Assembly (NCBI GenBank): GCA_024404495.1
Contig: JAKSPT010000008.1
Location: 16,706-80,705 of the forward strand
Direction of reading: 5' to 3'
DNA length: 64,000 bases
DNA from: Lachnospiraceae bacterium
GTDB lineage: Bacteria; Bacillota; Clostridia; Oscillospirales; CAG-272
Position 1 is the stretch's first letter; each line of letters begins with the position of its first letter. The notes below the pieces were generated by a model. The model saw only the letters and a program-made list of their open reading frames with translations. It ran no database searches and was not told where the DNA came from. Positions 7,862 through 16,230 of the stretch are shown here, in pieces. Both the position numbers and the translations under genes were made by a program.

Positions 7862-9112
7862 ATGAATCAAAGACCGGAAACCAAAACCGAACAGGACAAG
7901 CTCCTCGAGCTGCAGTTCCGCGTCGCGGACGAAAAGCCCACGAAGACGGCGGATCTGATCGCGGTCGCAGCCTTCCTTCTGATCGTCTTCGGGTTCTGCA
8001 TCGCCGGATGGCTGCTCCCCGACCGGACCTTCTCCCCCGACGAAAACCGGGACCTGACGCAGCTTCCCTCGCTTGAAAAGGACGGCAAGCCCTTCGGCAA
8101 TCTGTTCGAGGGCAATTTCACCTCGCAGTTCACCGACTATCTTTCCGATCAGTTCCCCCTCCGCGACTCCTTCGTGGGGCTGAAGGCGGCGGCGGAGCTG
8201 GCGCTCGGCAAGCACGAGAACGAGGACAAGGTGCTCGGCAAAAACGGCAGGATCTACGAGCGCGAGGACTATCCCTCGACCGAAAATCTGAAGACCAATC
8301 TTTCGCACATCGCCGCCTTCACGGGCTGGGCGTCGGGGCAGGGGATCCCCGTGATCCTCGCGCCGACCGGAAGGGCGCAGGACGTGATCCCGGAGGACCT
8401 GCCCGCGCTCTATCCCGCGTCGCTTTCGGATGAGATCTGGGAAACCTTCGGGGAGGAGGCGGGAAAGATCCCGTCGCTCACCTACATCGATCTCCGCGCG
8501 GCGCTGATCGCCAAAAAGACGGCAGGCGAAAATCTGTACTACCGCACCGACCACCATTGGACGACTCTCGGCGCGTATTACGCTTACGACGCGCTCGGCA
8601 GCGCGCTTTCCTATACGCCGTATCCCGTCACCGATTATTCCGGAGAGGGAATCCCGGACTTCCGTGGGACCTACTGGTCGGGCTCCGGGATGAAATGGAT
8701 CGGGGGAGAGGAAATAGACCGCTTCCGCTATCCGGGCGATACCGATTTCACGACCGTTTCTCCCGCGGAGGGGACCTTCTCCGGGTTCTACGTTGAAAAA
8801 TACTTCGGGGAAAAGGACAAATACGCCGGGTTCTTCGGCTCCAATACCGGGCTCGTTACGGTGAGAAAGAACGGGGAAGAGGATCGCCCGTGCATTCTCG
8901 TCGTCAAGGATTCCTTCGCGCATTCGCTCGCGCCCTTCCTTGCCCGCCATTTTGATCTCGATCTTCTCGACCTCCGCTATTACAGCCAGTCGACCGTGAA
9001 GGCGCTGTGCGAGAAAAACGGCTACGATGCCGTTCTGATCCTCGGCAATCTCGATCTCTTTACCGACGACCCCGCCACCACCCGTTTCGCGCTGCTTTCC
9101 GCCGGATGCTGA
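7862..9112 (+). CDS. DHHW family protein (AlgX/AlgJ-like acetyl-transfer partner)
   Basis: 416 residues from ATG 7862; a GTG nine bases upstream (7853) is also in frame, and neither has a strong ribosome binding site. One transmembrane helix (about residues 36-56) would place the rest outside the cell. The SGNH-like extracellular domain contains YRTDHHWT (about residue 224-231), the motif that names the DHHW family and corresponds to the catalytic Asp-His of AlgX/AlgJ. A second conserved stretch, ILVVKDSFAHS (about residue 342-352), matches the DSF/DSH block that usually carries the nucleophilic serine. It follows the MBOAT gene by 12 bases; the two are expected to act together. Confidence 0.88.
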   Translation: MNQRPETKTEQDKLLELQFRVADEKPTKTADLIAVAAFLLIVFGFCIAGWLLPDRTFSPDENRDLTQLPSLEKDGKPFGNLFEGNFTSQFTDYLSDQFPLRDSFVGLKAAAELALGKHENEDKVLGKNGRIYEREDYPSTENLKTNLSHIAAFTGWASGQGIPVILAPTGRAQDVIPEDLPALYPASLSDEIWETFGEEAGKIPSLTYIDLRAALIAKKTAGENLYYRTDHHWTTLGAYYAYDALGSALSYTPYPVTDYSGEGIPDFRGTYWSGSGMKWIGGEEIDRFRYPGDTDFTTVSPAEGTFSGFYVEKYFGEKDKYAGFFGSNTGLVTVRKNGEEDRPCILVVKDSFAHSLAPFLARHFDLDLLDLRYYSQSTVKALCEKNGYDAVLILGNLDLFTDDPATTRFALLSAGC

Positions 9113-9148
9113 TCCCGGCGACAATCCATATAAGGAAGGAATTTACCG

Positions 9149-9637
9149 ATGGAACGCGTATCCAAGATCAATTACTACCTTGACATTGCCGAAACCGTTG
9201 CCGAACGGAGCACCTGCCTGCGCAAGAAATACGGCGCCATCATCGTGAAAAACGACATCATCGTGGCGACCGGCTACAACGGCTCGCCGAGAGGCAGAAA
9301 AAACTGCAGCGATCTGCAGTTCTGTATGCGCGAAAAGCTCGGCATCCCGAGAGGCGAGCGTTACGAGCTCTGCCGTTCGGTCCACGCCGAGGCGAACGCG
9401 ATCATTTCCGCCTCCGCCGAGGAATCCCGCGGGGCGACGATCTATATGGCGTGCGTCAACCCGTCCGACGGGACGCTCGTCGGCGGCACCTCCTCCTGCG
9501 CGATGTGCAAGAGGATGATCATCAACGCCGGGATCGAGCGGGTGATCGTCCGCAACGACAAGGAAAACTTTACGATTTTCGACGTGACCGACTGGATCGA
9601 AAATGACGATTCGCTCACCGGTCAGTTCGGCTATTGA
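9149..9637 (+). CDS. Deoxycytidylate deaminase (dCMP deaminase, ComEB-like)
   Basis: 162 residues. It converts dCMP to dUMP, feeding thymidylate synthesis. The zinc site is plain: HAEANA (about residue 75-80) carries the ligand His and catalytic Glu, and SSCAMCKR (about residue 112-119) carries the two ligand cysteines. GYNGSPRG (about residues 44-51) is the usual substrate loop. AAGGAAGG lies upstream of ATG 9149. The next gene starts 16 bases after the stop. Confidence 0.92.
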   Translation: MERVSKINYYLDIAETVAERSTCLRKKYGAIIVKNDIIVATGYNGSPRGRKNCSDLQFCMREKLGIPRGERYELCRSVHAEANAIISASAEESRGATIYMACVNPSDGTLVGGTSSCAMCKRMIINAGIERVIVRNDKENFTIFDVTDWIENDDSLTGQFGY

Positions 9638-9653
9638 AAAACAGGGAAGTACC

Positions 9654-10406
9654 ATGGCAGTAAAACTGAAATCCGATCCGAAGAAGAAAGAAAAAGAAAG
9701 AAAAGCGGCAAGAGCGGAAACGCTCAAAAAGGCGGGCGTCTGCGCGCTGGCGCTTCTGCTCGTCGTCGGGATCGGCGTCGGGATGTGGGCGATCTTCGCG
9801 CCGAAGCCGGTGCAGATCGTGTACGATAAGGAAAAGGGCGGCTATTACGACGCTAAGCACGGCGTGCTTTATCATTACGCGCCGGTCAGCTACGAGCCGG
9901 TCAAGGTGCGCATTACCGAAAAGTACGGTACGATCGACGGCGAAACAGTCTACCCGCTGACCGGCGCCGAGCCGACCCGCTGGCTCTCCGAAAAATATCA
10001 GGGAATGGGCGCGATCTACTACGCCGACGGGATCGGGCTTCCCGCGCTGACCGAATTCGACGCCGATACCGTCTGCATCTGCACCGAATCCGAAATGGGC
10101 GTGAAGCAGGTGCGCTCGATCGAGGTTCGGGATCAGGTTCTCGCCGTGATCGACAAGCTCGAAAACGGAGAGAGCACGATCATGCCGACCGAGGCGACGG
10201 TCTACCATCTGAAATTCACCTCCGCGACCTATTCGTGGCTGTATTACGATATTCTGTATTACGAGGCGGACGACGGCAACTACCTTTACGACCGCTCGCG
10301 GCAGAAGCTGGTCGACGCGGGCACGCTGCTCCTCGGCTATCTGCCCCGTGCCGCTATGAAGGCGGATGAGAATACGCTGATCATGCCCGTCGAAGAGACG
10401 AAATGA
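9654..10406 (+). CDS. Hypothetical single-pass membrane protein
   Basis: 250 residues, no family recognised. A strongly basic cytoplasmic N-terminus (lysine/glutamate-rich residues 3-26) is followed by one transmembrane segment (about 29-50) and an extracellular domain of about 200 residues rich in Tyr and acidic residues. The start at 9654 was chosen for its AGGGAAG site; an upstream in-frame ATG at 9603 lies inside the dCMP deaminase gene. Its end overlaps the rimI start (ATGA at 10403-10406). Position before rimI and tsaD suggests only cotranscription. Confidence 0.7.
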   Translation: MAVKLKSDPKKKEKERKAARAETLKKAGVCALALLLVVGIGVGMWAIFAPKPVQIVYDKEKGGYYDAKHGVLYHYAPVSYEPVKVRITEKYGTIDGETVYPLTGAEPTRWLSEKYQGMGAIYYADGIGLPALTEFDADTVCICTESEMGVKQVRSIEVRDQVLAVIDKLENGESTIMPTEATVYHLKFTSATYSWLYYDILYYEADDGNYLYDRSRQKLVDAGTLLLGYLPRAAMKADENTLIMPVEETK

Positions 10407-10852
10407 CGGTCGGAAGAACGGTCCCGGAGGATCTGCCGTTTCTCGCGGAGCTGGAAAAGGACTGCTTTTCCCGCCCGTGGAGCGTCACGGCGCTCGCCGG
10501 AACGATGGGCGGAGACGGCGCGGTCTTCTTTACGGCAAAGGAGGACGGGCTCCCGGTCGGATACGTCGGCTCCTTTCCCGCCGGAAACGAGCGGGAGATC
10601 ACGAATATCGCCGTTTCTCCCGCGTACAGACGGCGCGGGATCGCAAAGGCGCTGCTTTCCGAACTGATCGGCGAGGCAAGGGAACGGGGAGAGGAAAAGA
10701 TCCTTCTCGAGGTCCGTGCCTCCAATCTGCCCGCGCGTACGCTTTACGGCTCCCTCGGCTTCGTCTGTGACGGCGTCCGGAGACGGTATTACCGTGACCC
10801 GGTCGAGGACGCGGTCCTGATGAGTCTTTCCCTGAAACAAACCGAAGAATAA
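10403..10852 (+). CDS. rimI: GNAT acetyltransferase, RimI-like (ribosomal protein S18 alanine N-acetyltransferase)
   Basis: 149 residues with the GNAT fold. RRRGIAKALLSEL (about residues 74-86) is the acetyl-CoA pyrophosphate-binding motif A, and ILLEVRASNLPARTLYGSLG (about 98-117) is typical of RimI. RimI acetylates the N-terminal alanine of S18 in Enterobacteria. In Firmicutes it is found beside tsaD, as here: tsaD follows after 15 bases. The start overlaps the preceding gene by four bases (ATGA). Confidence 0.88.
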   Translation: MTVGRTVPEDLPFLAELEKDCFSRPWSVTALAGTMGGDGAVFFTAKEDGLPVGYVGSFPAGNEREITNIAVSPAYRRRGIAKALLSELIGEARERGEEKILLEVRASNLPARTLYGSLGFVCDGVRRRYYRDPVEDAVLMSLSLKQTEE

Positions 10853-10867
10853 AAAGGAAACAGAAAA

Positions 10868-11872
10868 ATGCTCGTCCTTGCTTTTGAAAGCTCCTGCGAC
10901 GAAACCTCCGCCGCCGTCGTGCGGATGGGGGAGGGCGCGCCGGTCATTCTTTCCAACATCGTGGCGACGCAGATCCCGGTCCACCGTCTGTACGGCGGCG
11001 TCGTTCCCGAGATCGCGAGCCGCGCTCATATCGAAGCCATTTCCGGCATCACCTACGAGGCGCTGGAGAAAGCGGGCGTCACGCTCGACGATATCGGCTG
11101 CATCGGCGTTACGGCGCATCCCGGTCTGATCGGCGCGCTGCTCGTCGGCGTCAACTTTGCCAAATCCCTCGCCGTTTCACGCGGGATCCCGCTCGTTCCG
11201 GTACAGCATATCGAGGGGCATATCGCCGCGAACTATCTTTCCGACCCGACCCTCGTTCCGCCCTATCTCGCGCTCGTCGCGTCGGGCGGACATACCTCGC
11301 TGATCACGGTGCGTGATTATACCGATTTTGAAACGGTCGGCGGCACGCGCGACGACGCGATGGGAGAGGCGTTCGACAAGGTGGCGCGCGTGATGGGCAT
11401 CCCCTACCCGGGCGGTGCCGAGATGGACCGCCTCGCCTCGGTCGGAAACCCCGACGCCATCCGATTCCCGACGGCGGCGCTTCCGGGCGACACGCTCGAC
11501 TTTTCGTTCAGCGGGCTGAAAACGGCGGTCATCAATTATCTGCACAATCTGGAGCAGAAGGAGCTCCCCTTCCCGAAGGAGGACGTTGCCGCTTCGTTCA
11601 CGAAAACGGTCGTCTCCTCGGCAATGAAAAAGCTCGATCTCGCGATCCTGCGCTATCACCCCACCCGCCTCGTGATGGCGGGCGGCGTCTCGGCGAATTC
11701 CCATTTGCGGAAGGCGGCGGAGGCGCTCGCGAAGAAGCGCGGCATCCCGCTTTCGGTCCCGCCGCTCTCGCTCTGCGGGGACAACGCGGCGATGATCGCG
11801 GCGCAGGCGTACTATAATTATATGGCGGGGATCCGCGCCGGAGCGGATCTGAACGCCTCTCCGAACGACTGA
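10868..11872 (+). CDS. tsaD: tRNA N6-adenosine threonylcarbamoyltransferase TsaD
   Basis: 334 residues, the standard TsaD length. It transfers the threonylcarbamoyl group to A37 of ANN-decoding tRNAs, working with TsaB, TsaC and TsaE (not in the window). The start LAFESSCDETSAAVV is diagnostic, QHIEGH (about residues 111-116) contains the metal-binding histidines, and the ASGGHTSL, FSGLKTAV and AGGVSANS blocks complete the ASKHA-type ATPase core. A GGAAACAG site precedes ATG 10868. A 329-base gap without a gene follows. Confidence 0.97.
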   Translation: MLVLAFESSCDETSAAVVRMGEGAPVILSNIVATQIPVHRLYGGVVPEIASRAHIEAISGITYEALEKAGVTLDDIGCIGVTAHPGLIGALLVGVNFAKSLAVSRGIPLVPVQHIEGHIAANYLSDPTLVPPYLALVASGGHTSLITVRDYTDFETVGGTRDDAMGEAFDKVARVMGIPYPGGAEMDRLASVGNPDAIRFPTAALPGDTLDFSFSGLKTAVINYLHNLEQKELPFPKEDVAASFTKTVVSSAMKKLDLAILRYHPTRLVMAGGVSANSHLRKAAEALAKKRGIPLSVPPLSLCGDNAAMIAAQAYYNYMAGIRAGADLNASPND

Positions 11873-12201
11873 AAATTTCTCCTTTTTGACGGAAAAAGTC
11901 GGGAAAAAACGGCTGTAAAATCGCGAAAAAACGTCCGTTTTGTGGATTCTGCCCCGATACGGCACAATCTGACGAATTCCGGAATCCCGGAAGAAATCAA
12001 CAGCTTGTTGAAAACCTGTGGAAAACCCGTTGAAAAACCGGTCGAAATCTGCGGATTCGGTGCCGAAAACCTTCCGCAGACCTTGTGCTCTGTGCAAAAC
12101 CCTGTTGATTGTGTGGAAAAGTGGACTTTCCGTCTTTTTCACACTTTGTGAAGAACGAACAAAAAAAGCGTATTGACAAATTGACGGAAGAAGGCTCCCC
12201 C
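11873..12201. other. Gene-free region with DnaA-box-like motifs before the rex-dnaD-dnaI operon
   Basis: AT-rich gap of 329 bases. It holds motifs close to the DnaA box TGTGGATAA: TGTGGAAAA at 12017-12025 and 12112-12120 (8 of 9), TGTGGATTC at 11941-11949 (7 of 9) and TGTGCAAAA at 12091-12099 (7 of 9), all in the same orientation. A tandem 11-bp repeat is embedded at 12007-12051. No promoter with both hexamers at good spacing was found; an isolated TTGACA lies at 12173-12178. The genes downstream load the replicative helicase, which makes a DnaA-responsive or origin-like role worth testing. Confidence 0.5.
12007..12051. repeat. Four degenerate 11-12 bp tandem repeats
   Basis: Consecutive units GTTGAAAACCT, GTGGAAAACCC, GTTGAAAAACCG and GTCGAAATCTG run without gaps at 11, 11, 12 and 11 bases. 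The period is about one helical turn, so a bound protein would line up on one face of the DNA. The second unit overlaps a DnaA-box-like TGTGGAAAA. Confidence 0.7.
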
Positions 12202-12852
12202 TTGAAAGACAAAAGAAAGATACCCGCCGCGCTTGCCGCAAGGCTGCCGCGCTATTTCCGGTGCCTGCGGACGATGCTGCTGGAGGGCAGCTTCCGGACG
12301 AGCTCGGGCGAGCTCGCGGAACGGATGAATACCACCGCGGCACAGGTGCGTTCCGACCTCGGCTACTTCGACAGCCACGGACAGCAGGGCTACGGTTACA
12401 GCGTCAAGCCTCTTTATACCGAGATCAGCCGCGCGCTCGGGACCGCCGAGGGGTACCGCGCCGTTTTTCTCGGCGGGACGCCCGGGGAATCCCTTGCCGA
12501 CGAGGCGCTGTTCGGCGGGAGAGGCATCCGGCTCTGCGCCTGCTTCTCCGACGCGCTGTACGAAAGGGAGGCGGTCGGCTCCGTGACGCCGGTTTATCCG
12601 TTGGAGGAGCTTGAGGGCTATCTCGCGTCGAATCCGACCGAGATCGCCGTCCTGTCACCGCACTATATAATAAAGGAGGATTTTCTTGAACGCATGAAGG
12701 CGGCGGGAGTACGGGGGATCCTGAATCTCTCCCCGGCCGAGCTGCCGAAGGACCGGGGGGTCGCGGTCATCAATCTGATGATCGGGGACCTTCTGATGAT
12801 GCTCGGGGCGATGGTGCTCGAAAACGGGCGGAAGGAGGAAACGGAAGAATGA
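12202..12852 (+). CDS. Rex-like redox-sensing transcriptional repressor with a degenerate nucleotide-binding motif
   Basis: 216 residues from TTG 12202, chosen because GAAGAAGG lies 8 bases upstream and homologues begin shortly before RLPRY; the frame is open upstream to 12109 but without support. An N-terminal winged helix (LPRYFRCLRTM ... TTAAQVRSDLGYF) matches Rex, including the DNA-contact helix. The C-terminal half keeps the Rossmann layout and a typical end (GVRGILNLSPAELP), but the usual GxGNLG loop reads FLGGTPGES (about residue 88-96), and the domain-swap helix is altered. NADH sensing may therefore be changed or lost. dnaD follows with an ATGA overlap. Confidence 0.75.
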   Translation: MKDKRKIPAALAARLPRYFRCLRTMLLEGSFRTSSGELAERMNTTAAQVRSDLGYFDSHGQQGYGYSVKPLYTEISRALGTAEGYRAVFLGGTPGESLADEALFGGRGIRLCACFSDALYEREAVGSVTPVYPLEELEGYLASNPTEIAVLSPHYIIKEDFLERMKAAGVRGILNLSPAELPKDRGVAVINLMIGDLLMMLGAMVLENGRKEETEE

Positions 12853-13814
12853 AGCTGCAATACGGGACCGTACCGGTCGTTCTGCCCGGCGAGGCACTGA
12901 CAAAGGCGCGCTCTCTCGACGAGCTGCGCGTTCTTGCGTTCCTTTCGGCAAACCGTGATCTCCTCGGGGGATGTCCCGCGAACGCCGAAGAGATCGCTTC
13001 CGCTTCCGGGATCGCGAAGGAGACCGTCCTTTCGGCGCTGAACTATTTCGAGGGCGCCGGGATCCTGACGCCGGGCGGCGGAGCTTCCGCGAAAAAGGAA
13101 AAGAAACCGGTTCCGCGCGCCGACGACGAGGGGACGGTTTTGCGGGGCAGCGAGATCGCGCAGACCGTTGCCGACGAGCCGCGGCTGAAGGAGCTGATCG
13201 ACGTCCTTCAGGCAAGGATCGGAAAGCGCTTCTTCAACGATTCCGAATACAGCAAGCTTGCCGAGCTGGTCTACGACTGGAAACTGGAAAACGACTATCT
13301 GATTCTCCTGACCGACCACCTGATCAGGCAGGGAAGAGGCTCGATCGGTTACGTCTACCGCGTCGCGGTCGGTTACGCGCAGAACGGCATCGATACCTAC
13401 GACGCGCTGAATCACAAGCTGCTGACCGATGAAAAGACCGCGCCGATCCGGGGAAAGCTCCGCAAGCTGTTCGGATGGGGAGAGCGTTCGCTTACCGCTG
13501 CCGAAAACGGCTTCATGAAGCTCTGGCTCGAGGATTGGGAGCTTTCCTACGAGCTGATGGAGTACGCCTACGAGCTGACCGTTGACGGGACGGGCGGAAA
13601 ATTTCAGATCCGCTATATGGCGCGCATCCTCGCCGCGTGGCACGAGAAGGGGATCACCGATCCCGAGGCGGCGAAGGCAGACCACGAGAACGGGAAGCCC
13701 GTGAAGACCGAAAAGGCAAAGGCAAGCACCTTCGGCAGCTTCGATACCGACGATTTCATCAGCGCCGCGCTGGAAAGAAGCTACGCCGAAATGAAAAGCG
13801 GCGACACGAAATGA
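12849..13814 (+). CDS. dnaD: DnaD domain protein (replication initiation / helicase loading)
   Basis: 321 residues. DnaD-family proteins remodel origin DNA and recruit the helicase loader in Firmicutes. An N-terminal winged-helix part (about residues 20-75, with SASGIAKETVLSALNYFEGA) is followed by a DnaD/DnaB2-type domain (about 135-270) that carries the paired motif LAELVYDWKLENDYLILL and later YMARILAAWHEKGI, close to the YxxxIxxxW signature. The start overlaps the Rex-like stop (ATGA at 12849). The next gene is the AAA+ helicase loader, so the two loading factors are adjacent. Confidence 0.88.
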   Translation: MKLQYGTVPVVLPGEALTKARSLDELRVLAFLSANRDLLGGCPANAEEIASASGIAKETVLSALNYFEGAGILTPGGGASAKKEKKPVPRADDEGTVLRGSEIAQTVADEPRLKELIDVLQARIGKRFFNDSEYSKLAELVYDWKLENDYLILLTDHLIRQGRGSIGYVYRVAVGYAQNGIDTYDALNHKLLTDEKTAPIRGKLRKLFGWGERSLTAAENGFMKLWLEDWELSYELMEYAYELTVDGTGGKFQIRYMARILAAWHEKGITDPEAAKADHENGKPVKTEKAKASTFGSFDTDDFISAALERSYAEMKSGDTK

Positions 13815-13853
13815 ACGCATTCTCCGATCCGATGAAAGGGAAGGTGGAAAACG

Positions 13854-14840
13854 ATGGGATACAATCCCGATAATCTGAAAAAAATCAGGGCTGAATACGA
13901 GGGCAAGCATCTCCGCGCGCTTTCCGAGGCGGAGGAAAGAAGCCGCGCCGTCCGTGCGGCGATCCCCGGCGTCGGGGAGATCGACGCAAAGCTCGCGCAG
14001 ACCGGGCTCGCCGTCTTCCGTGCCTCGCAGACCTGTCACGGGGAAGAGCTCGCGGCAGCGCTTGAGGAACTGAAGAAGGAAAACGACGCCCTGCTGGCAA
14101 GGCGCGAAAAGCTGTTGACCGATAACGGTTATCCCGCCGACTATACCCGTCCGAAGTACGAATGCGCGAAATGCGAGGACACCGGCGCGCTCGGCTTCAG
14201 AATCTGCTCCTGTATGCGCAAAAAGCTGATCCGGATGGGGTACGAGAGCTCCGGGATCGGCAAGCTGATCGAAACCCGCACCTTCGATTCCTTCGATCCC
14301 GAAATGCAGGGGGACGATCCCCGCGCGAGGGAGATGGCTGCCCGCGCGAAGAACACGCTGAAGGATTTCGCCGAGCGGTTCGGCGAGACCGACGGCAGGA
14401 AGAACCTGCTTCTGATCGGCGGCACCGGGCTCGGCAAGACCCATCTTTCCGCCGCCGTTGCCGGAACGGTGATCGAGCGCGGCTACGACGCCTGCTGCGT
14501 GACCGCCTCCGAGCTGTTCGGCGCCTTTGAGAGCGAGCGCTTCAACCGCTCCTACAATTCGGACGCGCCCTCCTCCACCGAGCGCTTCTTCCGCGCCGAT
14601 CTCCTCATCATCGACGACCTCGGCACCGAGCTCTCCAACCAGTTCACCAATTCGGTCCTCTGCAATCTGCTCAACGTTCGCCTGAACAACGAGCTTTCGA
14701 CGGTCGTCAATACCAACCTTGACCCGAAGGATCTGAAGGTCCGATACGACGACCGGATCTTCTCCCGTCTGCTCGGGGAATTCATCACCGTTCCGTTCCT
14801 CGGCTCGGACGTGAGACGGAAAAAACTCAGCAATCGCTGA
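13854..14840 (+). CDS. dnaI: DnaC/DnaI-like AAA+ helicase loader
   Basis: 328 residues. An N-terminal helical and zinc-finger-like part (YECAKCEDTG ... RICSC, about residues 102-120) is followed by the AAA+ domain with Walker A GGTGLGKTH (about residues 189-197) and Walker B LLIIDDLGTE (about 250-259). It would load the replicative helicase onto origin or fork DNA. GGAAGGTGG precedes ATG 13854. A short frame at 13811-13873 between dnaD and this gene is out of frame and not considered real. It lies 39 bases after dnaD and 15 before the TSCPD gene. Confidence 0.92.
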   Translation: MGYNPDNLKKIRAEYEGKHLRALSEAEERSRAVRAAIPGVGEIDAKLAQTGLAVFRASQTCHGEELAAALEELKKENDALLARREKLLTDNGYPADYTRPKYECAKCEDTGALGFRICSCMRKKLIRMGYESSGIGKLIETRTFDSFDPEMQGDDPRAREMAARAKNTLKDFAERFGETDGRKNLLLIGGTGLGKTHLSAAVAGTVIERGYDACCVTASELFGAFESERFNRSYNSDAPSSTERFFRADLLIIDDLGTELSNQFTNSVLCNLLNVRLNNELSTVVNTNLDPKDLKVRYDDRIFSRLLGEFITVPFLGSDVRRKKLSNR

Positions 14841-14855
14841 AAGGGAAAAAGAGAA

Positions 14856-15128
14856 ATGGAAAAAACGTATCGTTATCAGACCCACGGGACCTGCTCCCGC
14901 GAGATCGTCTTCACCATCCGCGACGGAAAGATCACCGACACGCATTTCGTCGGCGGCTGCAACGGAAACCTGCAGGGCGTTTCCCGCCTCGTGGAGGGAA
15001 TGAAGCCGGAGGACGCGATCGCAAAGCTCGCGGGCATCCGCTGCGGTTTCAAGCCCACCTCCTGCCCCGATCAGTTTTCCAAGGCGCTGACGCTGGCGCT
15101 GGAAGACAAAGAAACGGAAAATGCGTAA
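14856..15128 (+). CDS. TSCPD domain-containing protein (TIGR03905 type)
   Basis: 90 residues. The whole protein matches the small TSCPD family named after its motif, seen here as KPTSCPDQFSKAL (about residues 66-78). Another conserved block is THGTCSREI (residues 9-17) and GGCNGNLQG. The same domain occurs at the C-terminus of some ribonucleotide reductases; the free-standing form has no established function. It overlaps the lysozyme gene by eight bases. Confidence 0.88.
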   Translation: MEKTYRYQTHGTCSREIVFTIRDGKITDTHFVGGCNGNLQGVSRLVEGMKPEDAIAKLAGIRCGFKPTSCPDQFSKALTLALEDKETENA

Positions 15129-15840
15129 AACGAGGATCGTCCTGCTTTCCTCGCTTCTGACCGCCGCCGCGGCGGTGCTGCTCGCCGCGCTGTACCTGAC
15201 CGGCGTGCTGCAGTTCAACACCCCCTCAAAGGAACGCTATCCTGTCCGGGGCGTTGACGTTTCCCATTATCAGGGAAAGATCGACTGGGAGACCCTTTCC
15301 GCGCAGGGTATTTCTTTTGCCTATATCAAGGCGACCGAGGGCTCTTCCTCGACCGACGAACGCTTCCCCGAAAACTGGTCGGGCGCGGGCAAAACCGGGC
15401 TGCGGATCGGCGCCTATCACTTTTTCAGCTTTGAATCGGCGGGAAAGACGCAGGCGGAGAATTTCATTTCTGCCGTGGGAGCCGTTCCCGGGATGCTGCC
15501 TCCCGCGGTCGACGTGGAACCCTACGGCGATTTTGACGAAATGACGCCGGAGGTGCTGAACGAGCTTTCGGTCTGGCTTGCCGACGTCGGGGCGCATTAC
15601 GGGATGAAGCCGGTCATCTATACGACGGCGGGGTATTACGGCACGCTCCGGGAAGCCTTTCCGGAGCACGATATCTGGCTCCGCTCGGTGTACGGAAAGC
15701 CGTCCGGCAAAACGGCGTGGACCTTCTGGCAGTATTCCTGCCGCATGAAGCTGAACGGGTACGACGGGGACGAAAAGTTCATTGATATGAACGTCTTTGC
15801 CGGGACCGAAGCGGAATTCAAGGCGTACGGCGCATCCTGA
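15121..15840 (+). CDS. Glycoside hydrolase family 25 lysozyme, membrane-anchored
   Basis: 239 residues. One N-terminal hydrophobic segment (about 5-27) serves as signal anchor; the rest is a GH25 muramidase domain that cleaves the MurNAc-GlcNAc bond of peptidoglycan. Family marks are RGVDVSHYQGKIDW (about residues 40-53), IKATEGSS, and the DxE active-site pair in PPAVDVEPYG (about 123-132). The start overlaps the TSCPD stop by eight bases. It is followed by a terminator, closing the rex-dnaD-dnaI transcript. Confidence 0.93.
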   Translation: MRKTRIVLLSSLLTAAAAVLLAALYLTGVLQFNTPSKERYPVRGVDVSHYQGKIDWETLSAQGISFAYIKATEGSSSTDERFPENWSGAGKTGLRIGAYHFFSFESAGKTQAENFISAVGAVPGMLPPAVDVEPYGDFDEMTPEVLNELSVWLADVGAHYGMKPVIYTTAGYYGTLREAFPEHDIWLRSVYGKPSGKTAWTFWQYSCRMKLNGYDGDEKFIDMNVFAGTEAEFKAYGAS

Positions 15841-15849
15841 AACGAAAAC

Positions 15850-15890
15850 AAAACGGATCACGGAGACTTCCGGGGTCCGTTTTCTTTTGG
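15850..15890 (+). terminator. Intrinsic terminator after the GH25 lysozyme
   Basis: AAAACGGATC (15850-15859) pairs with GGTCCGTTTT (15874-15883) including one G-T pair, followed by CTTTT. It starts 10 bases after the stop codon. Confidence 0.8.
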
Positions 15891-15928
15891 TTCTTCCTGC
15901 TTTTTGGCGGGTGACGGTTTATTGTCTT

Positions 15929-15968
15929 CTTTCCCGTCTGCCGACCGAGCTGTCAGCGGACGGGAAAG
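15929..15968. repeat. 10-bp inverted repeat in the gene-free region
   Basis: CTTTCCCGTC (15929-15938) and GACGGGAAAG (15959-15968) form a perfect 10-bp stem around a 20-base loop. It abuts the MITE-like element that begins at 15973 and may be part of a larger repeat block. Confidence 0.6.
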
Positions 15969-15972
15969 AGGC

Positions 15973-16171
15973 ACAATCCCTCAGTCAGCCTCCGGCTGAC
16001 AGTTCCCTTTACACAAGGGAGCCTTGGGCTCGCCGGAACCGCTCACACGGATCAATGGGCGACGGTTTCGTCGAGTCTTTGCATTTTCCGAGAAGCGACG
16101 TTACATCAGGCTCCCTTGGTTTCGGATCCTTCGGATCTGCGGGAGCTCCCGCGCAGCGGGTGAGGGATTGT
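15973..16171. mobile_element. 199-bp MITE-like element with 11-bp terminal inverted repeats
   Basis: Perfect terminal inverted repeats ACAATCCCTCA (15973-15983) and TGAGGGATTGT (16161-16171) enclose further inverted pieces: CAAGGGAGCC (16014-16023) against GGCTCCCTTG (16109-16118), plus local hairpins at 15984-16000 and 16004-16020. No coding capacity and no transposase in the window. From memory, similar CCCTCAGTCAGCC...AAGGGAGCC sequences are common noncoding repeats in gut Clostridia, but I cannot search. A target duplication is not obvious. Confidence 0.75.
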
Positions 16172-16230
16172 ACCCCGAGCGCGTAACCGTAGCCTTTGTC
16201 CGGAGAGGCTTTGTTCTTTCTTCTATTGGA

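Noticed and set aside
11873..12201. Calling the region the chromosomal replication origin
   Set aside because: dnaA, dnaN, rpmH and other usual origin neighbours are absent and skew cannot be computed here. It is kept only as a hypothesis.
13811..13873. Short frame with ATGA overlap after dnaD
   Set aside because: Only 20 codons, overlaps the dnaI start and has no recognisable product; the true dnaI start has its own ribosome binding site.
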